A stretch of DNA of 64,000 bases from JAPHTQ01 sp050295975 (GTDB lineage Bacteria > Pseudomonadota > Gammaproteobacteria > Thiohalomonadales > Thiohalomonadaceae): assembly GCA_050295975.1 (NCBI GenBank), contig JBNKQR010000001.1:62001-126000 (forward strand). The letters run 5' to 3'. Shown one piece after another: positions 49,839 to 57,801 of this stretch. Made by a program: the position numbers and the translations under genes. How positions within the stretch are numbered: the stretch's first letter is position 1; each line of letters starts with the position of its first letter. The notes below the pieces were generated by a model that was not told the origin of the DNA, ran no database searches, and saw only the letters and a program-made list of their open reading frames with translations.

Positions 49839-50912
49839 GTGAAAAAATGTAACAGTAAACAGTGCAATAAAAAGTGGTTTGCAATGGCCGCACTGGCCAG
49901 TGCGGTCTCACTAGCAATGCCTGTGCAGGCGTTGGAGTTGAATGTATACGGTGTAGGTCACCTGTCAGCGGACAACGTTAACGACGGCGCTGATAGCGCT
50001 ATACACGTTACTAGTAACTCATCACGCCTGGGTTTTCGCGGTAATCAGGATATCGGTGACGGTATGAAGGTGTTGTTCCAACTGGAGTCCGGTGCGGACC
50101 TTTCCGGCCAGGGTAGCAACGATGGTAACGGTGGTGGTACAACCTCTGGTGTCTTCACCGATGCACGCGACTCGTATGTGGGACTCGGCGGCGGGTTCGG
50201 TACCGTGCTGGCAGGTAAGCTGGGCGGTCTCAACCAGTGGCTCTACGATTACAACCTGTTTGGTGATCAGGTGGGTGATCTGGGTAATATCTGGGGTGGA
50301 AGCGGTTTGCCGGGGCGGGTCAACAATGCCCTGCATTATCGTACCCCTGATTTCAACGGCATCTCCGTGGGCCTCTCCTATGTGCCGGATGAAGATCCTG
50401 CTGTCAGCACGGATTCTACTATCGCCAAAGTCGATTACGCTGACGGTGCACTTAAGGTTGGTGGCGCTGTTGCCAGTGTAGGTCAGGCGAGCGGTGATGA
50501 CTGGTCGGTGACCGCAGTGACTGCCAGTTACGATTTCGGCAAGTTTAGTGTCGGTGGTGGGGTGCAGAACGAAACCAACATGGGTGGTGTCTCCGGTGCC
50601 GATCGCAGCAGCTATACCCTGGGTGCGAGCATGAAGGTTGGGGCTAAGGGTACGCTGAAGGCGCAGATTGCCAACAGCAGTGCCGATGGTGCCGATAACG
50701 ACGCCAGCCAGATCGCCATCGGTTATGACCATTCCCTGAACAAATATGCAACGGTCTACGTAGCCTATGCTGCCACCACCAACGAGGATACCGCGACTTT
50801 CACAGCCAACAACTGGGGGCATGGCGATACAGTAACCCCAGTGGCCGGGGATGACCCGAATGCCGTTTCAGTCGGTGTCGTGGTCAAATTCGATGCAGGC
50901 TTGTCACGCTAG
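49839..50912 (+). CDS. General outer-membrane porin of the cluster
   Basis: A 357-residue Gram-negative porin (Porin_4 type) with signal peptide ending AMPVQA. Porin hallmarks include the N-terminal LNVYGVGHLSADN strand, SSRLGFRGNQDIGDGMKVLFQLESG, the RDSYVGLGGGFGTVLAGK block and alternating beta strands. It starts with GTG at 49839 behind GGGAG. The protein ends VVVKFDAGLSR instead of at the usual terminal Phe, an extension of six residues that may affect outer-membrane insertion. The shared sigma-54 and enhancer arrangement suggests that it admits the anion used by the molybdoenzyme. Confidence 0.88.
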   Translation: MKKCNSKQCNKKWFAMAALASAVSLAMPVQALELNVYGVGHLSADNVNDGADSAIHVTSNSSRLGFRGNQDIGDGMKVLFQLESGADLSGQGSNDGNGGGTTSGVFTDARDSYVGLGGGFGTVLAGKLGGLNQWLYDYNLFGDQVGDLGNIWGGSGLPGRVNNALHYRTPDFNGISVGLSYVPDEDPAVSTDSTIAKVDYADGALKVGGAVASVGQASGDDWSVTAVTASYDFGKFSVGGGVQNETNMGGVSGADRSSYTLGASMKVGAKGTLKAQIANSSADGADNDASQIAIGYDHSLNKYATVYVAYAATTNEDTATFTANNWGHGDTVTPVAGDDPNAVSVGVVVKFDAGLSR

Positions 50913-50949
50913 GCAACAGCACCGGAAGAGGTAAACCGCGGCCGTACCC

Positions 50950-50981
50950 GCGGGAGTGTCCATCCGGTCGCTCCCGCTTTT
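50950..50981 (+). terminator. Terminator of the porin gene
   Basis: GCGGGAG and CTCCCGC pair around a 14-base loop and run into TTTT. It marks the right edge of the inserted cluster. Confidence 0.8.
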
Positions 50982-51139
50982 CACCTCCCCCTGCCGTACC
51001 CGTCCCCAAACAGGTATACTTTGGCATCCTGATTAGTCGGATGCCTCCCTCGCATACTGCCGGTCTTCCACAGAGAATTTGTGGCCGGGCAGTGTCTATG
51101 GGTCGCATTCCTCAATAACCCAACAAGGTTGGTTGAGCC

Positions 51140-51733
51140 ATGCTCCTGATGATCGACAATTATGATTCTTTTACCTACAACCTGGTGCAGTACTTTGGTG
51201 AACTGGGCACCGAGGTAAAGGTGTTTCGCAACGATCAAATTTCCATTGAGGAGATCGAGGCTCAGAAGCCGGACCATCTGGTGATCTCTCCTGGCCCCTG
51301 TACGCCGAGTGAGGCGGGTATTTCTGTAGAGGCGATCAAACATTTTGCAGGCAAGCTGCCTATTCTAGGTGTCTGTCTTGGCCATCAATCCATTGGTCAG
51401 GCCTTTGGCGGCAAGATTGTCCACGCCGGTGAGATTATGCACGGCAAGGCGTCGATGATTTACCACAGCGATCTGGGTGTGTTTAAAGGTTTGGAGAATC
51501 CCTTTGAAGTGATTCGCTATCACTCGCTGGTGATTGAACAGGCGAGCCTGCCCGATTGTCTCGAGGTAACCGCCTGGACCCAGAAACCAGACGGTTCTCG
51601 GGATGAGATTATGGGAGTGCGTCATCGTGAGTTTCAGATCGAGGGGGTACAGTACCATCCTGAATCGATCCTCACCCAGCATGGCCATCAGCAGCTAAGT
51701 AACTTTCTTTCCCTGAGCGGTGGTCATCGCTAA
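51140..51733 (+). CDS. trpG: Anthranilate synthase component II (glutamine amidotransferase)
   Basis: A 197-residue class I glutamine amidotransferase that supplies ammonia to TrpE. The nucleophile Cys is in GVCLGHQ, and the His-Glu pair is in YHPES; the N-terminal MIDNYDSFTYNLVQYF and SPGPCTPSEAG blocks are typical. It may double as PabA. It is separated from trpE by the 15-kb cluster and is followed by an MFS gene, then trpD and trpC. Confidence 0.96.
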   Translation: MLLMIDNYDSFTYNLVQYFGELGTEVKVFRNDQISIEEIEAQKPDHLVISPGPCTPSEAGISVEAIKHFAGKLPILGVCLGHQSIGQAFGGKIVHAGEIMHGKASMIYHSDLGVFKGLENPFEVIRYHSLVIEQASLPDCLEVTAWTQKPDGSRDEIMGVRHREFQIEGVQYHPESILTQHGHQQLSNFLSLSGGHR

Positions 51734-51735
51734 GA

Positions 51736-52944
51736 GTGAACAGACGCTTCGCTCTACCCATGTCGCTGGTGGTGGCGGCGCTGGCAACGCTGGCGCCGTT
51801 TACCATCGATACCTATCTGCCGTCGTTCCCGGATATCGGTGCCGATCTGTCGGCAAGCCATGCACAGATGCAGCAGACGCTCTCGCTCTATCTGTTTGCT
51901 GCAGCCTTCTCCACCCTGATCTACGGACCTCTCTCTGACAGCTTTGGTCGTCGCCGTGTGACCATGGCGGCACTCTTCATCTACGCAATGGCTTCCATCG
52001 GCTGTATCTTCGCTGCGAGTATCGAGCAGTTAATCCTGCTGCGTGTCGGCCAGGGTCTATCGGCCAGTGCGGGCATGGTGATTGGTCGAGCAATGATCCG
52101 TGATGTTTACCACGGGCCACAGGCACAAAGGGTGATGGCGCGGGTGATGTTGTTGTTCGGTCTTGCTCCGGCCTTTGCCCCGATTATCGGTGGCTGGCTG
52201 CACGACCTGTTCGGCTGGCGCTCGGTGTTTGTTTTTCTTGCCCTGGTTGCGGCTGCCCTGCTGTTGATGGTGATGTTCGGTACCCGCGAAACCCTGGCAC
52301 CGGAGAAGCGCCACAGCATTCACCCTGTTGCCGTCGGCAGGGTCTACGCCATGGCGTTACGCAATGGTCACTTCCTGGCGTTGGTGTTCAGCTTCGCCCT
52401 GATGTTTGGTGCGTTCTTTATCTACGTGGCTGGTGCACCGACGGTGATCTATGACTTTCTGGGCCTTGGCGTGAACGACTTCTGGATGCTCTTCGTTCCC
52501 AGTGTTGCCGCCATTATGTTTGGTTCTCAGGTCTCCGGTTGGCTTGCCGGACGCGTATCGCCACAACGTACGGTGGGATTCGGTTTTGGCCTGATGCTGG
52601 TGGCGGCGCTGCTGAATGTACTACAGGCCACGCTTCTGAGCGCGACACCATTGACAGTGGTGGCGCCGGTGGCGCTCTATGTGCTCGGCATGGCGCTGTC
52701 GATGCCCAATATCAATCTGATGGCGCTCGACTGTTTTCCGAATAACCGAGGAATGGCCTCGGCGATGCAGAGTTTTGTACAGATGACCTTCACTGCGCTG
52801 GTCGTCGGGGTACTGGTGCCGCTGGTGAGCAGTGATTTACCGACCATGACAGCGACGATGCTGGGACTAAGCCTGATGGGCGTTATCCTCTGGCAATGGT
52901 TGAAAAAGCACGACTGGGAGTCCGGTCACATAGCTTCACCTTGA
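51736..52944 (+). CDS. Bcr/CflA-type drug efflux MFS transporter
   Basis: A 402-residue major facilitator with about 12 membrane helices and the drug:H+ antiporter signatures of the Bcr/CflA group (N-terminal TIDTYLPSFPDI; loop 2-3 GPLSDSFGRRRV; RVGQGLSASAGMVIGRAMIRD). It starts with GTG two bases after the trpG stop, so coupled translation is likely. A transporter inside trpGDC is not the usual arrangement; export of a pathway compound is conceivable but unsupported. Confidence 0.85.
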   Translation: MNRRFALPMSLVVAALATLAPFTIDTYLPSFPDIGADLSASHAQMQQTLSLYLFAAAFSTLIYGPLSDSFGRRRVTMAALFIYAMASIGCIFAASIEQLILLRVGQGLSASAGMVIGRAMIRDVYHGPQAQRVMARVMLLFGLAPAFAPIIGGWLHDLFGWRSVFVFLALVAAALLLMVMFGTRETLAPEKRHSIHPVAVGRVYAMALRNGHFLALVFSFALMFGAFFIYVAGAPTVIYDFLGLGVNDFWMLFVPSVAAIMFGSQVSGWLAGRVSPQRTVGFGFGLMLVAALLNVLQATLLSATPLTVVAPVALYVLGMALSMPNINLMALDCFPNNRGMASAMQSFVQMTFTALVVGVLVPLVSSDLPTMTATMLGLSLMGVILWQWLKKHDWESGHIASP

Positions 52945-53036
52945 CCCCTTGGGTGTGGGGCGACACAATCATCCTGACTGGCACCCGTCACAATAACTGG
53001 TGACGCACCGATAACAGACAAAAAACGGCGACAACT

Positions 53037-54053
53037 ATGGATATGCAAGCAGCGATTCAAGCGGTAAATGAAAAACAGAATCTCACCGGGGAGCAGATGG
53101 AACAGGTGATGCGCATCATCATGACCGGTGGCGCAACCGATGCACAGATCGGTGGTTTCCTGATTGGGTTACGAATGAAGGGCGAAACGGTGGATGAGAT
53201 CGCCGCAGCCGCTCGCGTAATGCGTGAACTGGTCACTCCGGTCAATGTTAATAGCGAAAATCTGGTGGATGTGGTCGGTACCGGTGGCGACGGCTCTGGC
53301 ACCTTCAATATCTCTACCACCAGCTCCTTTGTCGTAGCGGCTGCCGGGGGCAAGGTGGCAAAGCACGGCAATCGTTCTATCTCTTCAAAATCGGGCGCTG
53401 CCGATCTACTGGAGGCCGCCGGGGTCAATCTCGAACTGACACCGGAACAGGTGGCCCAATGCATCGAGCAGGTGGGTGTCGGTTTCATGTTTGCACCGAA
53501 GCATCACAGTGCGATGAAGCATGCCATCGGTCCACGCAAGGAGATGGGAGTACGCACCGTCTTTAACGTACTAGGTCCATTAACCAATCCTGCTGGAGCC
53601 AAACATCAACTACTGGGGGTCTATAGCGACCTGCTAGTTGAACCGCTGGCAGAGGTGATGAAACAACTCGGCAGCACGCATGTACTTGTTGTTCACTCAC
53701 TTGATGGGATGGATGAGATTAGTATTGGTGCGCCGACGTTGGTGGCCGAGTTGAAGGATGGTGAGATCGACTCCTACATGATCCAGCCGGAAGATTTTGG
53801 CCTGAGTCGCGACAATCTCACTGACCTCAAGGTTGATGACGCAGCCGAATCATTGGTACTGGTCAAGAAGGTCCTCTCAGGCGAACACGGCGAAGCGCGG
53901 GATATCGTGCTGATGAATGCGGGAGCTGCAATCTACGCCGCCGATCTGGTTGATTCACTTGAGGCAGGGGTGAAGCGTGCCGCAGAGGTCATCGATAGCG
54001 GTGAGGCAGCAGCTAAACTTGATGCCCTGGTAACTCTCTCCAACAGCTTTTAG
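53037..54053 (+). CDS. trpD: Anthranilate phosphoribosyltransferase
   Basis: A 338-residue TrpD, attaching phosphoribosyl to anthranilate. The PRPP-binding GTGGDGSGTFNIST and KHGNRSISSKSGAADLLEA blocks and the anthranilate-binding GPRKEMGVRTVFNVLGPLTNP region are complete. The ribosome site is weak. It follows the MFS gene by about 90 bases and precedes trpC by 14. Confidence 0.96.
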   Translation: MDMQAAIQAVNEKQNLTGEQMEQVMRIIMTGGATDAQIGGFLIGLRMKGETVDEIAAAARVMRELVTPVNVNSENLVDVVGTGGDGSGTFNISTTSSFVVAAAGGKVAKHGNRSISSKSGAADLLEAAGVNLELTPEQVAQCIEQVGVGFMFAPKHHSAMKHAIGPRKEMGVRTVFNVLGPLTNPAGAKHQLLGVYSDLLVEPLAEVMKQLGSTHVLVVHSLDGMDEISIGAPTLVAELKDGEIDSYMIQPEDFGLSRDNLTDLKVDDAAESLVLVKKVLSGEHGEARDIVLMNAGAAIYAADLVDSLEAGVKRAAEVIDSGEAAAKLDALVTLSNSF

Positions 54054-54067
54054 TAACGGCAGTAATT

Positions 54068-54868
54068 ATGATCAATGACACACCCGATATTCTGAAAAAA
54101 ATTGTTCTCCGCAAGGAAGCTGAGATCCGTGAACGTAAAGCAGGCTGTTCACTGGATGATTTGAAACAGAGACTCACTTCAGCACCTCCAGTACGCGGTT
54201 TCGTGAGTGCTCTGCGCAGCAAAATCGAGGCTGGTGAAGCCGCTGTGATCGCCGAGGTGAAGAAGGCCTCGCCGAGCAAGGGTGTGATTCGGGAGGATTT
54301 TCAGCCTGCCGAGATCGCCCGTAGTTACGAGCAGGGTGGCGCTACTTGTCTCTCGGTGTTGACGGATATCGATTTTTTTCAGGGCAGCGACGAATACCTG
54401 CAGCAGGCGCGTGAAGCCTGCAATCTGCCGGTGCTGCGCAAGGATTTTATTATCGATCCCTATCAGGTCTATGAGGCAAGAACTCTCGGTGCTGACTGTA
54501 TTTTGTTGATTGCCGCCTGCCTTGAAGATGAGCAGATGGCCGAACTGAGTAAACTGGCAATTGAACTGGGCATGGATGTACTGGTTGAGGTACACGACGA
54601 TATTGAACTCTATCGTACTCTACCGTTAGAACTCCCACTGGTCGGGATCAACAATCGTGACCTGCGTACCTTTGAAACCCATATTGAATTGACCCTGGAT
54701 CTGCTGGGCGATATTCCGCCTGAGCGGATCGTGGTGACAGAGAGTGGCATTCACACCGCAGAGGATGTTGGTCTGATGCGCGCCCATGGCGTGAATGCGT
54801 TTCTGGTCGGTGAGGCGTTTATGCGCGTGGCACAGCCGGGAGAAAAACTGGCGGAGTTGTTTGCGTAA
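54068..54868 (+). CDS. trpC: Indole-3-glycerol phosphate synthase
   Basis: A 266-residue TIM-barrel TrpC. Catalytic and binding segments are EVKKASPSKGVI, VLTDIDFFQG, LRKDFIIDPYQVYEAR, GINNRDLRTFE and VTESGIHTAEDV. It is not fused to TrpF, as is usual in pseudomonad-type trp operons. A convergent crp/vfr gene follows. Confidence 0.96.
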   Translation: MINDTPDILKKIVLRKEAEIRERKAGCSLDDLKQRLTSAPPVRGFVSALRSKIEAGEAAVIAEVKKASPSKGVIREDFQPAEIARSYEQGGATCLSVLTDIDFFQGSDEYLQQAREACNLPVLRKDFIIDPYQVYEARTLGADCILLIAACLEDEQMAELSKLAIELGMDVLVEVHDDIELYRTLPLELPLVGINNRDLRTFETHIELTLDLLGDIPPERIVVTESGIHTAEDVGLMRAHGVNAFLVGEAFMRVAQPGEKLAELFA

Positions 54869-54923
54869 AGCGGTGGGAGTTTGTAGCAGGGTGTTTCCTT
54901 TCACCCTGTCCTATTGATGTTTT

Positions 54924-55556
54924 CTAGCGGGTACCGAAGACTACGATGGTCTTTCCCTTGGCACTGATCAGATCCTGCTCCTCCAGAGCCTTGAGAACAC
55001 GTCCAGCCATTTCCCTTGAGCAACCGACGATCCGACCCAGTTCCTGACGGGTGATCTTGATCTGCATACCATCCGGGTGGGTGATGGCATCGGGGCTTCG
55101 TGCCAGATCGAGCAGGGTACGGGCGATACGACCGGTGACGTCAAGGAACGCCAGGTCACTGACCTTACGGCTGGTCTTGCGCAGACGCATGGCCATCTGG
55201 GTTGAGAGGTGGAACAGGATCTCAGGATCTTTCTCTGCCAGTTGGCGGAAGCGGGCATAACTGATTTCAGCGACTTCACATTCGTTGCGGGCACGGACCC
55301 AGGCGCTACGACCGCCGGTATCATCGAACAGCCCCATCTCGCCAAAAAAATCACCGTTGTTAAGGTAGGCGAGAACAATTTCATGGCCGTCATCATCTTC
55401 AATGAGGACAGTGACGGAGCCTTTTATGATGTAATAGAGAACGTCGGGTTTGTCGCCCGCACAAATGATCGTACTTTTTGGCGGATAGCGGCGACGGTGG
55501 CAGTGTTCGAGAAAGCGTTCCACCGCCGGACTTAGGGTCTTGGGTAACAGAACCAT
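54924..55556 (-). CDS. crp: CRP/Vfr-type cAMP-responsive regulator
   Basis: A 210-residue regulator. The cyclic-nucleotide domain has the phosphate-binding cassette GEMGLFDDTGGRSAWVRA, and the helix-turn-helix RQELGRIVGCSREMAGRVLKALEE is nearly that of E. coli CRP and P. aeruginosa Vfr. The N-terminal cysteines of FNR are missing, so it is not the oxygen sensor. Location between trpC and an osmC-like gene repeats the P. aeruginosa vfr neighbourhood. cAMP may come from the cyclase at 18.4 kb. Confidence 0.93.
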   Translation of the reverse strand: MVLLPKTLSPAVERFLEHCHRRRYPPKSTIICAGDKPDVLYYIIKGSVTVLIEDDDGHEIVLAYLNNGDFFGEMGLFDDTGGRSAWVRARNECEVAEISYARFRQLAEKDPEILFHLSTQMAMRLRKTSRKVSDLAFLDVTGRIARTLLDLARSPDAITHPDGMQIKITRQELGRIVGCSREMAGRVLKALEEQDLISAKGKTIVVFGTR

Positions 55557-55675
55557 AGTGCCGTTTCCTTTTCTTTATAGAATTTCGCCATAGATATACC
55601 AGTCATAAGGCGCTCAAGCAAGTAAGATCAACGACTTTGGCGCCTAACTTGTGAACATGTATGAGGATAATGTGA

Positions 55676-56095
55676 ATGAAGGCACGTATCAAATGGGTGG
55701 ATAACGCCACCTTTATCGCGGAGTCCGGAAGTGGCCATGCGGTGGTGATGGATGGGCCTCCGGAGTCGGGGGGACGCAATCTCGGGCCGCGTCCGATGGA
55801 GATGATGCTTCTCGGTATGGGAGGGTGCACCACCTTCGATGTGGTACACATCCTCAAAAAGTCACGCGAAGCGGTGACCGACTGTGTTGCCGAGTTAAGC
55901 GCTGAACGTGCCGAGGGCGAACCCAAGGTCTTCACCCAAATTCATGTCCACTTTATCGTCAAGGGTCATGGGCTCAAGGAGGCCAAGGTCCGCAAGGCGG
56001 TGGAGCTGTCAGCGGAGAAGTACTGTTCCGCCTCCATCATGCTCGGCCAGGCCGGAGTTGAGATTAGTCACGATTTTGAAATCGTTGAAGAATAG
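55676..56095 (+). CDS. OsmC-family protein
   Basis: A 139-residue OsmC/YhfA-type protein with the family blocks PRPMEMMLLGMGGCTTFDVVHIL and YCSASIMLGQAGVEI, where the paired cysteines (in GGC and YC) are the likely thiol peroxidase site. The role may be detoxification of organic peroxides, but the YhfA branch is uncharacterised. It is divergent from crp/vfr, as in pseudomonads. GAGGAT precedes the ATG. Confidence 0.9.
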   Translation: MKARIKWVDNATFIAESGSGHAVVMDGPPESGGRNLGPRPMEMMLLGMGGCTTFDVVHILKKSREAVTDCVAELSAERAEGEPKVFTQIHVHFIVKGHGLKEAKVRKAVELSAEKYCSASIMLGQAGVEISHDFEIVEE

Positions 56096-56201
56096 AGCCA
56101 TGAGGGAGATTTTTCGTCCCTCTTTTGCTACGAATAGTGGATAATGCGCGCTTTGGCGGTGGCGGACGGCAGTCTGCCCCTGGATGTGGAGAGATGAATT
56201 A

Positions 56202-56996
56202 GTGGTGCAATCGAAGAAACTGAAGCTGCATGGTTTCAACAACCTTACCAAGACGCTGAGCTTCAACATCTATGATATCTGCTACACGCAGACGGATAGC
56301 CAGCAGCAGGACTACATCGCCTACATCGATGAAGAGTACAACGCTGAGCGCCTGACCAATATTCTCAGCGATGTCACAGAGATTATCGGTGCCAATGTGT
56401 TGAATATTGCCCGTCAGGATTACGAGCCTCAGGGTGCCAGTGTCACCATTCTCATCTCCGAGGAACCTGTGATCGCCGAACAAATCTCCAACACCGAAGC
56501 CCCCGGCCCACTGCCTGACGCAATTGTTGGTCACCTAGACAAAAGTCATCTGACGGTACACACCTATCCAGAGGTTCACCCTGAGGCGGGCATTGCCACC
56601 TTCCGCGTCGACATAGACGTCTCAACCTGTGGTCGTATTTCACCGTTGAAGGCGCTTAACTATCTGATCCACAGCTTTGAGTCGGACATCGTCACCATGG
56701 ACTACCGGGTACGAGGTTTTACCCGCGACGTACGTGGCAAGAAACATTTCATTGATCACAAGATCAATTCAATTCAAAACTTTATCGCAAGAGATGCCAA
56801 GCTGCGCTATGAGATGATCGACGTAAACGTTTACCAGGAGAACATTTTTCACACCAAGATGATGCTTAAGGACCTTGACCTCGATACCTACCTTTTTGGT
56901 AGCGGTGTTGATGAACTGAGTACTTCCGAAGCGAAAAAGATCCGGCGCCTGGTTGAGCGGGAAATACGCGAAATCTTCTATGGCCGTAATATCTGA
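56202..56996 (+). CDS. speD: S-adenosylmethionine decarboxylase proenzyme
   Basis: A 264-residue SpeD of the E. coli type, producing decarboxylated SAM for spermidine synthesis. The proenzyme self-cleaves at Lys-Ser in LDKSHLTVHT to form the pyruvoyl group. Conserved RQDYEPQGASVTIL, STCGRISPLKALNYL and NVYQENIFHTKM are intact. A GTG start at 56202 is chosen because GGAGAG lies eight bases upstream and the length then equals the E. coli protein; an ATG at 56184 would overlap that ribosome site. Confidence 0.94.
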   Translation: MVQSKKLKLHGFNNLTKTLSFNIYDICYTQTDSQQQDYIAYIDEEYNAERLTNILSDVTEIIGANVLNIARQDYEPQGASVTILISEEPVIAEQISNTEAPGPLPDAIVGHLDKSHLTVHTYPEVHPEAGIATFRVDIDVSTCGRISPLKALNYLIHSFESDIVTMDYRVRGFTRDVRGKKHFIDHKINSIQNFIARDAKLRYEMIDVNVYQENIFHTKMMLKDLDLDTYLFGSGVDELSTSEAKKIRRLVEREIREIFYGRNI

Positions 56997-57016
56997 ATAT
57001 TGCCATTTAACAACAA

Positions 57017-57041
57017 AAAACGGGGCCATCGGCCCCGTTTT
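57017..57041. terminator. Bidirectional terminator between speD and coq7
   Basis: CGGGGCC-atc-GGCCCCG with A4 on the left and T4 on the right serves both convergent genes. Confidence 0.9.
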
Positions 57042-57059
57042 CTGTTGTGCTGAGTTTGA

Positions 57060-57698
57060 TTATATCCAGTAGGCGGTTTTGGTCATCACCTTGGAGACCG
57101 TCTTCATCAATAGTTTTATCGGGGCCGGGAAGGGAGCGCCACCGGCCGCCTGGGCCATGTCGGCGTGACGCGCCTCATCGTCATGCATCTGTTGCAGGAT
57201 CGCGTTGGTCTTTTGGTCCTCCGCCGAGAGCTGCGCCATATGTTCATCAAGATGACGGCAGACCTGATGTTCGGTCTCGACCACGAAGCCGAGACTCCAT
57301 TTGTCGCCAATCGCTCCCGCCAGGGCACCTATAGCTACTGAACCGCCATACCATAACGGGTTGAGATAGCTGACATGGGTGCCAAGCTCGTTGGCACGAC
57401 GCTCGCACCACTCCAGATGATCATTCTCTTCCAGCGCGGCCCTTTCCATCTTCTCTCGGACATCAGGAAGCTTGGCGGTCAACGCCTGTCCCTGATAAAG
57501 GCCCTGGGCAGAGACCTCCCCTGCGTGATTGATGCGCATCAGTCTTCCCGCCAGTTCGCGTTCAGCATCTGAAAGGGCGGCCTCAGCGATTCCCTCTGCG
57601 GGATTGGGGCGTTCGGTCAGGAGCGGTCTGCCCGCTACTGTGCGTAGCGCGGTATCGATGTTGATGAACAGTTTGTCGAGAGGAGAGTAATGGCGCAT
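57060..57698 (-). CDS. coq7: Coq7-type demethoxyubiquinone hydroxylase
   Basis: A 212-residue di-iron membrane-associated hydroxylase for the O2-dependent C6 hydroxylation of ubiquinone. Di-iron ligand motifs are RINHAGEVSAQ, EENDHLEWCERR, ETEHQVCRHLDEH and DDEARHADMA. The start at 57698 (MRHYSPLDK) replaces an upstream ATG that adds 53 unrelated residues. With ubiU/V/T the cell has both oxygen-dependent and oxygen-independent routes. Position after speD is conserved in pseudomonads. Confidence 0.93.
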   Translation of the reverse strand: MRHYSPLDKLFINIDTALRTVAGRPLLTERPNPAEGIAEAALSDAERELAGRLMRINHAGEVSAQGLYQGQALTAKLPDVREKMERAALEENDHLEWCERRANELGTHVSYLNPLWYGGSVAIGALAGAIGDKWSLGFVVETEHQVCRHLDEHMAQLSAEDQKTNAILQQMHDDEARHADMAQAAGGAPFPAPIKLLMKTVSKVMTKTAYWI

Positions 57699-57801
57699 GG
57701 ATGATTCTCTGTATGTGACTGAGGTAAGTTTAACATCACGGCGCGAAAAAGAATAAAGGCTACAGGTATCAGATGACAGGGAAATGGGTAGATTCAGTCC
57801 G

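Noticed and set aside
50022..50822. 266-codon open frame opposite the porin
   Set aside because: Antisense to the beta-barrel repeats; no start signal or recognisable domain.
35805..51139. Prophage or transposon as carrier of the cluster
   Set aside because: I looked for integrase, transposase, phage structural genes and tRNA fragments in the interval and saw none.
54924..55556. FNR identity for the regulator next to trpC
   Set aside because: It has no N-terminal cysteines and its DNA-recognition helix is CRP/Vfr-like, so the FNR protein for the boxes near ubi genes must lie outside the window.
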